From Corynebacterium aurimucosum ATCC 700975 (lineage in GTDB: Bacteria > Actinomycetota > Actinomycetes > Mycobacteriales > Mycobacteriaceae): a DNA stretch of 64,000 nucleotides. A model generated the notes under the pieces. It was not told the origin of the DNA and searched no databases. It was given only the letters and a program-made list of their open reading frames with translations. This document shows, one piece after another, positions 32,363-39,709 of this stretch. The translations under genes were made by a program, and so were the position numbers. Where the stretch lies: assembly GCF_000022905.1 (NCBI RefSeq), contig NC_012590.1, positions 2,108,001 to 2,172,000 on the forward strand, read 5' to 3'. Each line of letters begins with the position of its first letter. The first letter of the stretch is position 1.

Positions 32363-32475
32363 GACAGCGCCTTCAATACCCACAGCAGGATGTAGATGGG
32401 GTGATTCGGGTCTGCGATGCCACCATCCGGGGTGTAAGCAGCGGCGGATAGCAGGTTGATTAGAGTGTTAAGCAT
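32359..32475 (-). CDS. Small membrane-associated peptide
   Basis: A 38-residue peptide from the ATG at 32475 with a strong GGAGGAAGA. It has two short hydrophobic stretches (LNTLINLLSAAA, IYILLWVLKAL). The start overlaps the methyltransferase 3' end and its stop overlaps the next gene's start, so it is translationally coupled. Function unknown. Confidence 0.5.
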   Translation of the reverse strand: MLNTLINLLSAAAYTPDGGIADPNHPIYILLWVLKALS

Positions 32476-33245
32476 TCTTCCTCCATAGAAGATTCCCAAA
32501 GGTTGAGTGATGGTGTGACAGCCGGGCGCATCTGCCGTTCGAATGCGCGGCAAAAATCTTTCTTGATTTCGAATCCGTAGCCGCGCCGCCCTAGGTTTTC
32601 CGCCGCCACCAATGTGGAACCACTACCCGCACACGGGTCAATGACTACATCACCGGGGTCTGTGAACAGTTCAATGAGGCGTTCGATGAGCGCTACAGGC
32701 TTTTGCGTCGGGTGCACTTTCGGAATGTGCTTGCCGTCTTTTGCCCAGTCCTGAACGTTCATGATCATGTGGCCGTGATTGTTGAACTTCGGCAGCTTGT
32801 CGCGGTAGAGGATGAGGGCATATTCAGCATTGCCCACTACCCGCATGTTGGCTTTAAGCACCTGCGGCGAGGTGGGTTTACGGAACACTAAGTTGATGTA
32901 GTTCTTGAAGCCGTAGCGCTTGGCTTCCTCAATCAGTGGTATTTGCTGTTCGAAGCTACAGAACACGATCATGCAAGGTGCTTGCCCTTTGGCTTTCGGT
33001 TCCGGGCGGAGCATCTTACTGGCGAAGTGCATGAATTCGGGGACGCGGAAGTCTTTGTCTGTGTCGAAGAATTGCTTGCCTGCTAGTTCAGATTCGCCGT
33101 TCTTGTTGTCGCCACCGATGTACCAGGCGGGGCTAGAGCCGTAAGCATTAGTGCCTAGCGAATACGGAATATCAGCGACAAGCAACTGAGCTTTAGGAAA
33201 GTTATACCGTTTAAAATTCTGGAAGTGGTCGTTAATCAGTTCCAT
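32460..33245 (-). CDS. DNA N6-adenine/N4-cytosine methyltransferase
   Basis: A 261-residue enzyme of the beta-type order: catalytic motif IV near the N-terminus (LLVADIPYSLG, DIPY in place of DPPY) and the SAM-binding motif I near the C-terminus (VVIDPCAGSGSTLVAAENLG), preceded by VHPTQKPVALIERLIELFT. No cognate restriction enzyme is nearby, so it probably protects phage DNA from host restriction or marks regulatory sites. The DIPY variant is less common than DPPY. Confidence 0.85.
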   Translation of the reverse strand: MELINDHFQNFKRYNFPKAQLLVADIPYSLGTNAYGSSPAWYIGGDNKNGESELAGKQFFDTDKDFRVPEFMHFASKMLRPEPKAKGQAPCMIVFCSFEQQIPLIEEAKRYGFKNYINLVFRKPTSPQVLKANMRVVGNAEYALILYRDKLPKFNNHGHMIMNVQDWAKDGKHIPKVHPTQKPVALIERLIELFTDPGDVVIDPCAGSGSTLVAAENLGRRGYGFEIKKDFCRAFERQMRPAVTPSLNLWESSMEEECLTL

Positions 33246-33247
33246 GG

Positions 33248-33556
33248 TTACGCCCCTTCCGCTACTGCGTCATACAGTTGGCTGTAGACGGTTTCACGTT
33301 CGTATCGCATGGCGGCGGTGTCTTCTGGTATCCATACTCCGGCGCGTACTACTCCACTGTCTTCGTGTTGTAGTGCGTCGTAGGCGCATTGTGGTTTGAC
33401 GGGGCAGTGTTGGCAGAGTTGGCGGGCTGTGGCTTGCTTATCGCGCTGCCCAGTGAGTACGTAGTTGTTGAGGGGTTGGCCTGCGCATTGGGCTTTCTCC
33501 CACCAGCGGTTCATGTTCAGCATGGTGGGATTGTGGGTGAGGATTGCCGTTGTCAT
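33248..33556 (-). CDS. WhiB-family transcriptional regulator
   Basis: A 102-residue classical WhiB-like protein: Cys in WWEKAQCAGQPLNNY, the CQHCPVKPQCAYDAL cluster, and GVVRAGVWIPED as the GVWGG-type turn. It lacks the usual basic tail. It is the second such gene in prophage 1. WhiB-like phage proteins can down-regulate host whiB genes and affect superinfection; that activity is not shown here. Overlaps the upstream small gene by 4 bases. Confidence 0.85.
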   Translation of the reverse strand: MTTAILTHNPTMLNMNRWWEKAQCAGQPLNNYVLTGQRDKQATARQLCQHCPVKPQCAYDALQHEDSGVVRAGVWIPEDTAAMRYERETVYSQLYDAVAEGA

Positions 33557-33732
33557 GCTGCGTCCCCTGCCATGCGCTTTTCGTTCTCGATGGCGGTCAT
33601 GAGGATTTCCTGTGCTTCCTCGTAGCTGCGCCCCTGTTCGATGTAGGGCATGAGGTAGCAGAGGATGAATCGTAGCTGTTGAGCGTCGAGGTCAGCGGTT
33701 TCACGCATGACGGTGCGACCGTGCAGTTTCAT
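33553..33732 (-). CDS. Small hypothetical helical protein
   Basis: A 59-residue protein starting MKLHGRTVMRETADLDAQQL and ending IENEKRMAGDAA, wholly helical in appearance. AGGAAGGAAA precedes the ATG. The mRNA leader carries a CTGCCA-loop hairpin (33762-33775) and CCAACCA. The stop overlaps the WhiB start (ATGA). Function unknown. Confidence 0.6.
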   Translation of the reverse strand: MKLHGRTVMRETADLDAQQLRFILCYLMPYIEQGRSYEEAQEILMTAIENEKRMAGDAA

Positions 33733-33761
33733 GGGTTTCCTTCCTGGTTGGGTGGGTGTTT

Positions 33762-33775
33762 CCGATGGCAGTCGG
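33762..33775 (-). promoter_or_regulatory. CTGCCA-loop hairpin in leader of the 33553-33732 gene
   Basis: On the RNA strand CCGA-CTGCCA-TCGG, followed by CCAACCA and the ribosome-binding site. One of five such hairpins; stems differ, loop is invariant. Confidence 0.55.
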
Positions 33776-33816
33776 TGCGCGTGATTGGGGGAATGCGCGC
33801 CCCTCCCCTTTTGGGC

Positions 33817-34044
33817 TTAGAAGACGTTGCGGATTACTTCGTCTAGCTGGTCTTTGGATTCGCAGGGCGTGTAGGTGATTTCTGCATCGCCGTTTACGAA
33901 TCGTGTGATGACTGCTGTGTTATTCCAGTCGTTATAGATGACGGTTCCTGCTACTTTTCCGTCCGCCGTGATGGTGCGTGCATCATCGGCCGGGACGGTG
34001 CCCTCATTGGTCACCTTGTAGCTGGGGTGGATTTCGTAGTTCAT
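33817..34044 (-). CDS. Small hypothetical protein
   Basis: A 75-residue protein from the ATG at 34044 with AAGGAAGG upstream. Beta-rich (GKVAGTVIYNDWNNTAVITR, NGDAEITYTPCESK). It lies directly behind an early promoter (34084-34112), so it is the first gene of that transcript. Unknown function; a plausible host-interaction protein. Confidence 0.55.
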   Translation of the reverse strand: MNYEIHPSYKVTNEGTVPADDARTITADGKVAGTVIYNDWNNTAVITRFVNGDAEITYTPCESKDQLDEVIRNVF

Positions 34045-34083
34045 GATGTTGCCTTCCTTGTGAACTTCTTGCTTGCATAACAA

Positions 34084-34112
34084 ATGTTACCCCATGATGT
34101 TGCATCACGCAA
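34084..34112 (-). promoter_or_regulatory. Early-type promoter
   Basis: On the minus strand TTGCGT (34112-34107), 17 bases, TAACAT (34089-34084). The spacer contains ATGCAACATCATGGGG, and TAACATTTGTTA covers the -10. Same family as the promoters at 38686, 41017 and 46744. Confidence 0.75.
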
Positions 34113-34165
34113 CTTCATTACACAACAAAAAGACCCACCACCAGTAACTAGTGGTAGGGCCGTGT

Positions 34166-34360
34166 TTATTCCTCCCCTCGGATTGCGACTTTTCGCCAGT
34201 ATCCGATTAACCAATCCATGTTGAGGGTGCCGTTTCCAGCCATTGTGTAAAGCGGTTCTGGGGTGCTGGCACCGTGGGTTTTGAACACGTCGAGGTCGGA
34301 TTGTTGGACTCTGCCGCGTGCCCATGCGGAGTTCATCGTTTTGAGAAAGGTGGCGCTCAT
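34166..34360 (-). CDS. Small hypothetical protein
   Basis: A 64-residue protein (MSATFLKTMNSAWARGRVQQ ... MDWLIGYWRKVAIRGEE). The ATG overlaps the stop of the 34357 gene, so translation is coupled. Helical, Trp-rich end. No family recognised. Confidence 0.5.
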   Translation of the reverse strand: MSATFLKTMNSAWARGRVQQSDLDVFKTHGASTPEPLYTMAGNGTLNMDWLIGYWRKVAIRGEE

Positions 34361-34803
34361 GCTTGCTCCCAGCTGCCTACCCAGCGGCGGGCTTTGCCCT
34401 CACCCTCACCAAACTTATCTAGCTTCACCTCAATACCGTTAGGCGGAGCATCGTAGTAGCTCATGCCACCCTCTGACAGTCCCTCGATGCTTACCGCGTC
34501 CTTGAGAATCCAGGGGTCTGGATCATCGTAGGAAACAAACACATGACCGTCCTCCCACTCGCCGGGAACCGGCTGTCCGTCTGGTGCCCAGGCTCTAGGG
34601 AGGTCTAGGCGTGGGGTGAGGTTCTCGGGGATGGTGAGGGTGCCTAGCTGGCCTTCGTGGATTAGCTCACAGAATCCTTTATGGTTTGGGCTGTCGCCTA
34701 CGTAGATTGCGAGGTTGGTGCGCTCGTCGGGGTCCGGGAAGTCACACCACATTCCTCGGCACTGTGCTCTTTCTTCGGGTGTGAGGTCTGCGAGAGTAGT
34801 CAT
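34357..34803 (-). CDS. Hypothetical protein
   Basis: A 148-residue acidic protein. It opens with a short motif LADLTPEERAQCRGMWC, has a Pro/Asp-rich middle (PDPDERTNLAIYVGDSP, RAWAPDGQPVPGEWEDGH) and ends SWEQA. Many actinophages carry such proteins near early genes with no known function. It overlaps both neighbours. Confidence 0.6.
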   Translation of the reverse strand: MTTLADLTPEERAQCRGMWCDFPDPDERTNLAIYVGDSPNHKGFCELIHEGQLGTLTIPENLTPRLDLPRAWAPDGQPVPGEWEDGHVFVSYDDPDPWILKDAVSIEGLSEGGMSYYDAPPNGIEVKLDKFGEGEGKARRWVGSWEQA

Positions 34804-35015
34804 GCTTGTCCCTTGATGCGGTCGTAGATGGGTGTAGCTTCGGGGAGTTGGTGGCTGTCGCCGTCGAGTTGAACACTGTCCGCGTAGACAGCGAGGTGCA
34901 CGCGGTGGAGGTTAGGGCTGAGGGTTTCGACTCTTGGGGCTTCGTCACTGTGTATAAGTGGGATACCGTCGAGGGTGACGCCGCGTGGGCTGACACGGAT
35001 CTTGTGGGGCCTCAT
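34800..35015 (-). CDS. Small hypothetical protein
   Basis: A 71-residue protein from the ATG at 35015 (GGAGAAA upstream). Beta-rich: MRPHKIRVSPRGVTLDGIPL, HRVHLAVYADSVQLDG. Frames further upstream belong to the neighbour's shadow. Overlaps adjacent genes at both ends; function unknown. Confidence 0.55.
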   Translation of the reverse strand: MRPHKIRVSPRGVTLDGIPLIHSDEAPRVETLSPNLHRVHLAVYADSVQLDGDSHQLPEATPIYDRIKGQA

Positions 35016-35242
35016 GCTTTCTCCCATGGGCCTGTGAGTCTGCGTGCGCGGGTTGCGTGGCCTCCTAGGTCTGGGCCTTTTTCTGTGGGTTCGTCCACGG
35101 TGTAGAAGCGGGGTGGCCGGTAGTCCACTTCTTGGTAGTCCATCGCGGCGATGGTCTCCAATGCCTGCTGCGCGATGTAAGGCGGGATGATTGGTGGGCG
35201 TGTACCGTCCCCTAGCCAGTAGCGTGCGTCTTCCGGTGTCAT
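35012..35242 (-). CDS. Small hypothetical protein
   Basis: A 76-residue protein (TPEDARYWLGDGTRPPIIPP, AQQALETIAAMDYQEVDYRP) ending GPWEKA. Overlapping start and stop codons with its neighbours place it in a tightly packed early operon. No family recognised. Confidence 0.55.
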   Translation of the reverse strand: MTPEDARYWLGDGTRPPIIPPYIAQQALETIAAMDYQEVDYRPPRFYTVDEPTEKGPDLGGHATRARRLTGPWEKA

Positions 35243-35595
35243 TCCTCCCCCTCCTTGTGCTTGGATGCTGCGAGTATCGTCCGTCCAATGGTGTCTGCCT
35301 CTGCTTCGTTGAGGACTAGGCGGAAGGACTTTTCTTGGCAGTCGTGGCCGAAGATGACGATGTGCTCCCTCATGCGGCGAATGTCGCCTATCGGCCCGGG
35401 TAGGTACCAGACTGCGCCGCCTGAGCCCATGCCCCTAGACGGCTTATGCAAATCCTCTGCCAGTAGCCCCGCCTCAGCGAGTTCATTAGCTATGCGGTAA
35501 TGCGCGGGGACTTCTTCATCCTGCTTATTGTTTTCCCGCATCGCTATCAGGGCTGCGTGCCCCTTGTTGTTAATCCTGAATCCTTTAATGGTCAT
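35239..35595 (-). CDS. Early paralog family member 1
   Basis: A 118-residue protein. The middle RIANELAEAGLLAEDLHKPS and the end EADTIGRTILAASKHKEGEE resemble the genes at 36253, 36471 and 36787 ('L...GLL.ed.' followed by a C-terminal helix ending near 'lAA..h'). N-terminus MTIKGFRINNKGHAALIAMR. Several related copies side by side suggest duplication. Function unknown. Confidence 0.55.
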   Translation of the reverse strand: MTIKGFRINNKGHAALIAMRENNKQDEEVPAHYRIANELAEAGLLAEDLHKPSRGMGSGGAVWYLPGPIGDIRRMREHIVIFGHDCQEKSFRLVLNEAEADTIGRTILAASKHKEGEE

Positions 35596-36236
35596 GCTTC
35601 CTCCTTTGCGTATTGGGCTGCTGCGAGTAGATCTGCAAGATAGATCTTCGTTTTCGTGCCGTTAATGATGTCTTGGTACTTCAAGTCGGCCAGTTGCTTG
35701 AAAATAACCTTGTACTGTTTACGTCCTTGAATGGCCCCATGCGCACGCTGGCAGGCTAAGCAACGACGCTTGCCGTGCCTGTTTAATTGGCCAGGGTCTA
35801 GATTTCGTCCGCTAAGTGGGTGGCCCACAGGGCAACTTGTTTTCCTGGCTTCAACATGGGTGCCGTGCTTGATTTCATCTGCAATATTTCCGGCGTATGT
35901 GTCCCACCGAAGATTTGATAAATGATTGTGAGACGGGTTGCCATCATTGTGGCAGCAAACCTCTCCTACTTTTTCATTCCTAACAAAAGCACGTAGAACT
36001 AACTGATGAACAAAAAAGCTCTTTTTATTTCCGTCTTTGGAAAGTGAAACCTTTTCGTAGCCGTCGCGGTTAGTGTAAGGAACTAGTGTTCTTCCAGGAA
36101 TTGGGCGCGGGCCACGAACGGTATCAACAATTGCCGGTATTCGTTTGACTTTCCCGGTATCTGAAACTTCATACAGGCCCTCGTATCCGGGGATCGGTCG
36201 CCATTCTTCGGGTTGGGTATAGGTATGCTGGAGCAT
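35592..36236 (-). CDS. NUMOD4/HNH homing endonuclease
   Basis: A 214-residue protein from the ATG at 36236. Residues 10-45 are a NUMOD4-like motif (EEWRPIPGYEGLYEVSDTGK). Residues 75-125 contain HNH-type FFVHQLVLRAFVRN and CCHNDGNPSHNHLSNLRWDT; a Cys-rich segment CPVGHPLSGRN...KRRCLACQRAH follows. The last 14 residues (LADLLAAAQYAKEEA) look like the C-terminal helix of the flanking paralog family rather than of an endonuclease. It separates the truncated paralog 36253-36468 from that C-terminus, consistent with insertion into the paralog gene. Confidence 0.85.
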   Translation of the reverse strand: MLQHTYTQPEEWRPIPGYEGLYEVSDTGKVKRIPAIVDTVRGPRPIPGRTLVPYTNRDGYEKVSLSKDGNKKSFFVHQLVLRAFVRNEKVGEVCCHNDGNPSHNHLSNLRWDTYAGNIADEIKHGTHVEARKTSCPVGHPLSGRNLDPGQLNRHGKRRCLACQRAHGAIQGRKQYKVIFKQLADLKYQDIINGTKTKIYLADLLAAAQYAKEEA

Positions 36237-36252
36237 AGCCCTTTTCACGCTC

Positions 36253-36468
36253 CTATCGTGATTTTGGGTTAGGCCCTCGCGTGGTGTTGGTAGCACCTGC
36301 GGGGGCTGGCTTATTGTTGCCATTATACCAGTTCACTGCCGGTTTTTCTTCTGGCATGAGTAGCCCCGCGTTGGCGAGTGCTTCTACCGCATCTGTGGGG
36401 TGGATGCGTAGGTCTCCGGGCCGTCGGGCGGCTTCGAGTATATGGAGGGCTTGGTCAAAATTGGTCAT
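36253..36468 (-). pseudogene. Early paralog family member 2, truncated by homing endonuclease insertion
   Basis: A 71-residue frame from the ATG at 36468 (CAGGAATAAGC upstream). MTNFDQALHILEAARRPGD and VEALANAGLLMPEEKPA match the N-terminal half of the neighbours, but the frame ends NTTRGPNPKSR without the C-terminal helix. That helix appears at the end of the adjacent HNH gene. It may still be translated as a short protein. Confidence 0.5.
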
Positions 36469-36470
36469 GC

Positions 36471-36794
36471 TTATTCCTGATTCTCTGCGTAGTTTTCTGC
36501 GGCGTGGAGTGCTTGGCGTATGGTGCGGGCTTGCGCGAGGGTGAGCGACTCGCCAGGGTCGTAGTAGCACCGTATTTTGACGTCGCTGCTGCCGGATTGT
36601 GCCTCCACCGTGAATCTGTGCGTGGCATCCCATACGGGGTATTCATGCTCGACCCCTTTGACGACGAATGACGGTTCGAGTAGGTCTTCAGCTAGTAGCC
36701 CGAATTTGTCTAGCAGGGTGGCGATTTGGTCTGGGGCGTAGCCGCGTTTGATGCCGAATTTGATTGCTTTGGCGGCTCTGCTGTGCTTACTCAT
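36471..36794 (-). CDS. Early paralog family member 3
   Basis: A 107-residue protein starting MSKHSRAAKAIKFGIKRGYA, then DQIATLLDKFGLLAEDLLEP and the C-terminal helix LAQARTIRQALHAAENYAEN. AAGGACG precedes the ATG, which overlaps the upstream stop. Same overall plan as 35239-35595 and 36787-37185: helical N-terminus, GLL motif, beta middle, C-terminal helix. Function unknown. Confidence 0.6.
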   Translation of the reverse strand: MSKHSRAAKAIKFGIKRGYAPDQIATLLDKFGLLAEDLLEPSFVVKGVEHEYPVWDATHRFTVEAQSGSSDVKIRCYYDPGESLTLAQARTIRQALHAAENYAENQE

Positions 36795-37185
36795 CTTGTG
36801 CGTCCTTGTGGTTGCAGGCGGCGAGGATTGCGTAGGCAGTCTCACGCCCCTTGGTGGTGGTGGAGAAGCGGAGTTCAGCCCAATCGGGCATCAATGCGTC
36901 CGGCTCATTGTCATCATTCGTCTCATCATGGATGACATGAATAATGCCGCCCTCCACGGAGACGTAGCCGTCGTCCATGTGCCATTCATGCTCCCCCGTA
37001 TCCGGGTAGATGCACGGCTCCGGCGGGCCTGGGGTGAGTAGCCCGTAGTCGGCCAGATGCCTTGCGATACGTGCGGGGCTGTCCCCGTTTTTCATGCCGT
37101 GAGTAATGATGTGCGCGGCTTGGGCCATTTTGTCGGCTCCAGCGGCGATGTGCGCTAGGGAGCGGTGAAGCTTGTCTTTATCCAT
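36787..37185 (-). CDS. Early paralog family member 4
   Basis: A 132-residue protein. Residues 20-55 (KMAQAAHIITHGMKNGDSPA, IARHLADYGLLTPGPPEP) and the C-terminal RETAYAILAACNHKDAQDE align with the neighbouring family; the middle is beta-rich and acidic. Overlaps the next gene by 8 bases. Function unknown. Confidence 0.6.
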   Translation of the reverse strand: MDKDKLHRSLAHIAAGADKMAQAAHIITHGMKNGDSPARIARHLADYGLLTPGPPEPCIYPDTGEHEWHMDDGYVSVEGGIIHVIHDETNDDNEPDALMPDWAELRFSTTTKGRETAYAILAACNHKDAQDE

Positions 37186-37573
37186 CGTGGTCTCCTAGGA
37201 TGCGGCTAATTTCGTCTTCCGCGTAGTTGTCCTCAAGCTGTATGCCGTCGAGCGGGTCTGTTGATAGTTCCACTTTTCCGTAGTGCTCGCTTCTCTTTTT
37301 GAGCTGGTCTCGGAGTTCCCGCAATTCCTCACGCATCCGTAGGACTTCCTGCGCGAGTTGTGGGGCGAGGGCGGCGAGCTTGAAGTTCGCATATTCCTCT
37401 TCCGCTGGCGGCTCGCGCCCCACGTCATACATGCTGTTATGGCCCATGTGGAGTGCTAGCCAGTGCTCGTCCCACCCCTCGGGAACGCCTGCCGCGCCAA
37501 CTTCGGCGCGCCACGGGCCGGGCGTAGCCTCAGCGAGTAGGCGCTTCAGATTAGCGGTGCTCAGGTCAGTCAT
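37178..37573 (-). CDS. Ead/Ea22-like early protein
   Basis: A 131-residue protein from the ATG at 37573 (GAGGTGCAGG upstream). It starts MTDLSTANLKRLLAEATPGP and contains the pattern seen in Ead/Ea22-type phage proteins: TPGPWRAEVG, YANFKLAALAPQLAQEVLR, then a coiled coil MREELRELRDQLKKR. The C-terminus is acidic. These proteins are common in early operons; activity unknown. Confidence 0.55.
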   Translation of the reverse strand: MTDLSTANLKRLLAEATPGPWRAEVGAAGVPEGWDEHWLALHMGHNSMYDVGREPPAEEEYANFKLAALAPQLAQEVLRMREELRELRDQLKKRSEHYGKVELSTDPLDGIQLEDNYAEDEISRILGDHDG

Positions 37574-37646
37574 CCTGCACCTCTGTGAGGGTGTAGCGCT
37601 TGCCAGTCGGGGTGAGGTCTTCGCGGGCTGCAATGTATACCTCGCC

Positions 37647-38291
37647 TTAGACTGCGCAGCGGATAGACCCAAATCTATCGTGGTAAATCATGACCATTTT
37701 GCCCCAGCTCACGTGCTCCGCCTCTGCGAGGTAGTGCTTATCGTCGTCCCATTCCTCCTCGGCCATTGTGGGTTGTGGCTTCGGTGGCAGGGCGCGAAGT
37801 ACCAATTCCTGCAATTCTTCCGCCTGCTCGCTGCTATGAATACAGGTATCGGTTAGCGTTTCTAGCGCTTCGTACGCGGTGATGATTTCTTGGCGGGTTG
37901 GTTGGGTCATGGTGTGTGTATCCTTTGCTTGGTCTGCTAGTTTGCGGGTTTCTGCTTCGACTTCCTCCCACGTCCAGATATGCGGGGCGTGGCCGAGGAT
38001 GTTCAGAGAGTCCCCTGTTAGGCAGGCGCGCTCAGCACCGGGGTGGTGTCCGTCGCCGAAATGACTGGTGTCGAAGCCGATCACTAGGTCTGCCTCGTAT
38101 GTGATTCCGCCGTGAACTTCGATGTCGGGGTGCACCTCAAGCGTGTCGGGGTAATCAAGCCACGGGTGATTTTCTGGCAGTTCGATGTATCCGTTGATGC
38201 TGAATGGCCCCAGTTGTGTCATGCAGTTGATGCCCCGATGGGTGAAGTGCCGGTCAGTGCCGTTGGCGATACAGGCGAAAGGGTTGGTCAT
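37647..38291 (-). CDS. Hypothetical protein
   Basis: A 214-residue protein from the ATG at 38291 (AAGGAC upstream). It contains beta-rich parts (GPFSINGYIELPENHPWLDY, EVHGGITYEADLVIGFDTSH), a helical middle (EEVEAETRKLADQAKD) and the C-terminal DDDKHYLAEAEHVSWGKMVM. No family recognised. Upstream there is a hairpin GCCCCGC-loop-GGGGC between two genes. Confidence 0.55.
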   Translation of the reverse strand: MTNPFACIANGTDRHFTHRGINCMTQLGPFSINGYIELPENHPWLDYPDTLEVHPDIEVHGGITYEADLVIGFDTSHFGDGHHPGAERACLTGDSLNILGHAPHIWTWEEVEAETRKLADQAKDTHTMTQPTRQEIITAYEALETLTDTCIHSSEQAEELQELVLRALPPKPQPTMAEEEWDDDKHYLAEAEHVSWGKMVMIYHDRFGSIRCAV

Positions 38292-38340
38292 TGATTGTCC
38301 TTGGTCGGTTGTGTGCCCCACTATCAGGCGGGGCTGGGTG

Positions 38341-38631
38341 TTAGGCGGCGAAGGGGCAGACTCCAGTCCAGCTGGTTTCTACGTCTTCCCAGTAGGCGAT
38401 TTCGAAGTCCACCTTGGTCTTGAGGGCGGCTTCCAACGCTTCGGGGGCATTGGCCCAGTAGCGGTCATCCACCACAGCGGATACAAGGTCATCGTCCGCG
38501 TCATTCGGGTCGAGCTGCACGATGACGGGGTGGGTGGTGTCCGGGCCTTCTTCGTGGATGATGGTGAGGATGGCCTCTACTTCGGTGTAGTCATCCTGGT
38601 GCTGGGTGTAGTAGGGGTATGGGAGGCTCAT
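38341..38631 (-). CDS. Small hypothetical acidic protein
   Basis: A 96-residue protein from the ATG at 38631 (AAAGGAAA upstream), first gene after an early promoter and a CTGCCA hairpin. MSLPYPYYTQHQDDYTEVEA, then acidic NDADDDLVSAVVDDRYW, ends WTGVCPFAA. A small acidic early protein could be a DNA mimic, but nothing proves this. Confidence 0.55.
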   Translation of the reverse strand: MSLPYPYYTQHQDDYTEVEAILTIIHEEGPDTTHPVIVQLDPNDADDDLVSAVVDDRYWANAPEALEAALKTKVDFEIAYWEDVETSWTGVCPFAA

Positions 38632-38655
38632 GTTGTTTCCTTTTGGTTGGGTGGT

Positions 38656-38673
38656 GCGGGGTGGCAGCCCCGC
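38656..38673 (-). promoter_or_regulatory. CTGCCA-loop hairpin in leader of the 38341-38631 gene
   Basis: On the RNA strand GCGGGG-CTGCCA-CCCCGC, then CACCCAACCA and AAAGGAAA before the ATG. Located between promoter 38686-38714 and the start codon, so it lies in the 5' UTR. Confidence 0.6.
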
Positions 38674-38685
38674 CTTACACAACAA

Positions 38686-38714
38686 ATGTTACCCCATATT
38701 GTTGTGTCGCGCAA
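38686..38714 (-). promoter_or_regulatory. Early-type promoter
   Basis: On the minus strand TTGCGC (38714-38709), 17 bases, TAACAT (38691-38686). Spacer contains ACACAACAATATGGGG and TAACATTTGTTG covers the -10. Confidence 0.75.
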
Positions 38715-38723
38715 CTCGAAAGG

Positions 38724-39005
38724 TTAGATGGCGGCGTACGCCTTCACAGCATTGCTCGCGATATACGAATTGGTGCGGCTTTGACGCATGGAGAGTTCTA
38801 CGTACTCATCATTGTTCTTGGCGAGGTTGCAGACGGTGGTTTTGGTTTCGTCGATGTCGATGACGTTGAAGCGGGTGCCGTTCGCAAAGCTGCCGTTTGC
38901 GGATGCGTAGCCGCTGTCAGTGTTGGTGAATTTGGTTTTCACGCTGGTGCTAATGCCTTTGGCGATGCTGTTGACGATGGATTCCACGTTAGAAAGTGAT
39001 GCCAT
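38724..39005 (-). CDS. Small hypothetical protein
   Basis: A 93-residue Ser/Asn/Thr-rich protein (MASLSNVESIVNSIAKGIST, NGTRFNVIDIDETKTTVCNL, SRTNSYIASNAVKAYAAI) with GGAGC upstream. No family recognised; lies between SSB and the 38341 gene. Confidence 0.55.
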   Translation of the reverse strand: MASLSNVESIVNSIAKGISTSVKTKFTNTDSGYASANGSFANGTRFNVIDIDETKTTVCNLAKNNDEYVELSMRQSRTNSYIASNAVKAYAAI

Positions 39006-39014
39006 GTTGTGCTC

Positions 39015-39239
39015 CTAATTGTCGGTTCCTACGTACTTTGCATATAGGTGACCGTTGCGCATTTGTGCTTTGAAACCGTTGCCAAACATCACACCCTTGT
39101 TGATGCGGGTGCGGTACATGCTGAGGGTTCCGGCTTTGAGTTCGCGTTGTTTGGGGAAGGGTAACCACCCGGCGTTAGGGTCTGTGTCTTGCCGGTTGAT
39201 GAGGTTCTTCTTGAATAGGTCGTACTTGTAGTTACTCAT
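39015..39239 (-). CDS. Small hypothetical protein
   Basis: A 74-residue basic protein (YDLFKKNLINRQDTDPNAGW, MFGNGFKAQMRNGHLYAKY). The ATG overlaps the SSB stop (TAATG), suggesting coupling with SSB. Function unknown. Confidence 0.55.
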   Translation of the reverse strand: MSNYKYDLFKKNLINRQDTDPNAGWLPFPKQRELKAGTLSMYRTRINKGVMFGNGFKAQMRNGHLYAKYVGTDN

Positions 39240-39709
39240 TAGAACGGCGGGTTTCCTTCCTGCGCGCCTAGGCCTTGCTGAACGTTCTGCTGGGCTTGCT
39301 GGGCTGTGGGCTGTGAAGACCAGGCGTTACCCGTATTGGGTTCAGGCCACGCACTGCCCTGCTGCTGGTTGTCCGCATACGGCACGGGCAGGCTCACAGT
39401 ACCTAGGATTGACCAGTCATCCTGTGGGCCTTTGTCGGATTGCCATTCAAAATGCTGGATGCGCCCGGTCACGTTTACGCGGTCGCCGGGGCGAATGTTG
39501 GCGAATACGTCTTTCGCTTCAAATCCGGTGACGGTGACCTTGATGAACTTGGTTGGGCCGTACTCGGTTCCCCCGGCTTTGTCTTTGCGGCTGGATGACC
39601 ACATGACGGTCAGCGAGGCGTATTCGTTTCCGTTCTTGCTGGTGCGCATCTCCACGCCCTTATCAGTGACGCGGGCGCGGTTGATGGTGATGGTGTCGAA
39701 TGCCACTAG
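39239..39709 (-). CDS. ssb: Single-stranded DNA-binding protein
   Basis: A 156-residue OB-fold protein starting at GTG (39709) behind GGAGG. Recognisable SSB pattern: ARVTDKGVEMRTSKNGNEYA, SLTVMWSSSRKDKAGG, KFIKVTVTGFEAKDVF, GDRVNVTGRIQHFEWQ. The Gln/Gly-rich tail ends GNPPF rather than the usual acidic DIPF, so binding to host partners could be altered. Located among replication and nucleotide genes. Confidence 0.85.
   Translation of the reverse strand, partial: LVAFDTITINRARVTDKGVEMRTSKNGNEYASLTVMWSSSRKDKAGGTEYGPTKFIKVTVTGFEAKDVFANIRPGDRVNVTGRIQHFEWQSDKGPQDDWSILGTVSLPVPYADNQQQGSAWPEPNTGNAWSSQPTAQQAQQNVQQGLGAQEGNPPF

Noticed and set aside
37566..37643. Short frame VYIAAREDLTPTGKRYTLTE upstream of the Ead-like gene
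   Set aside because: Protein-like, but a stop lies just before it and no usable start codon is visible; it may be a remnant, so it is not annotated.
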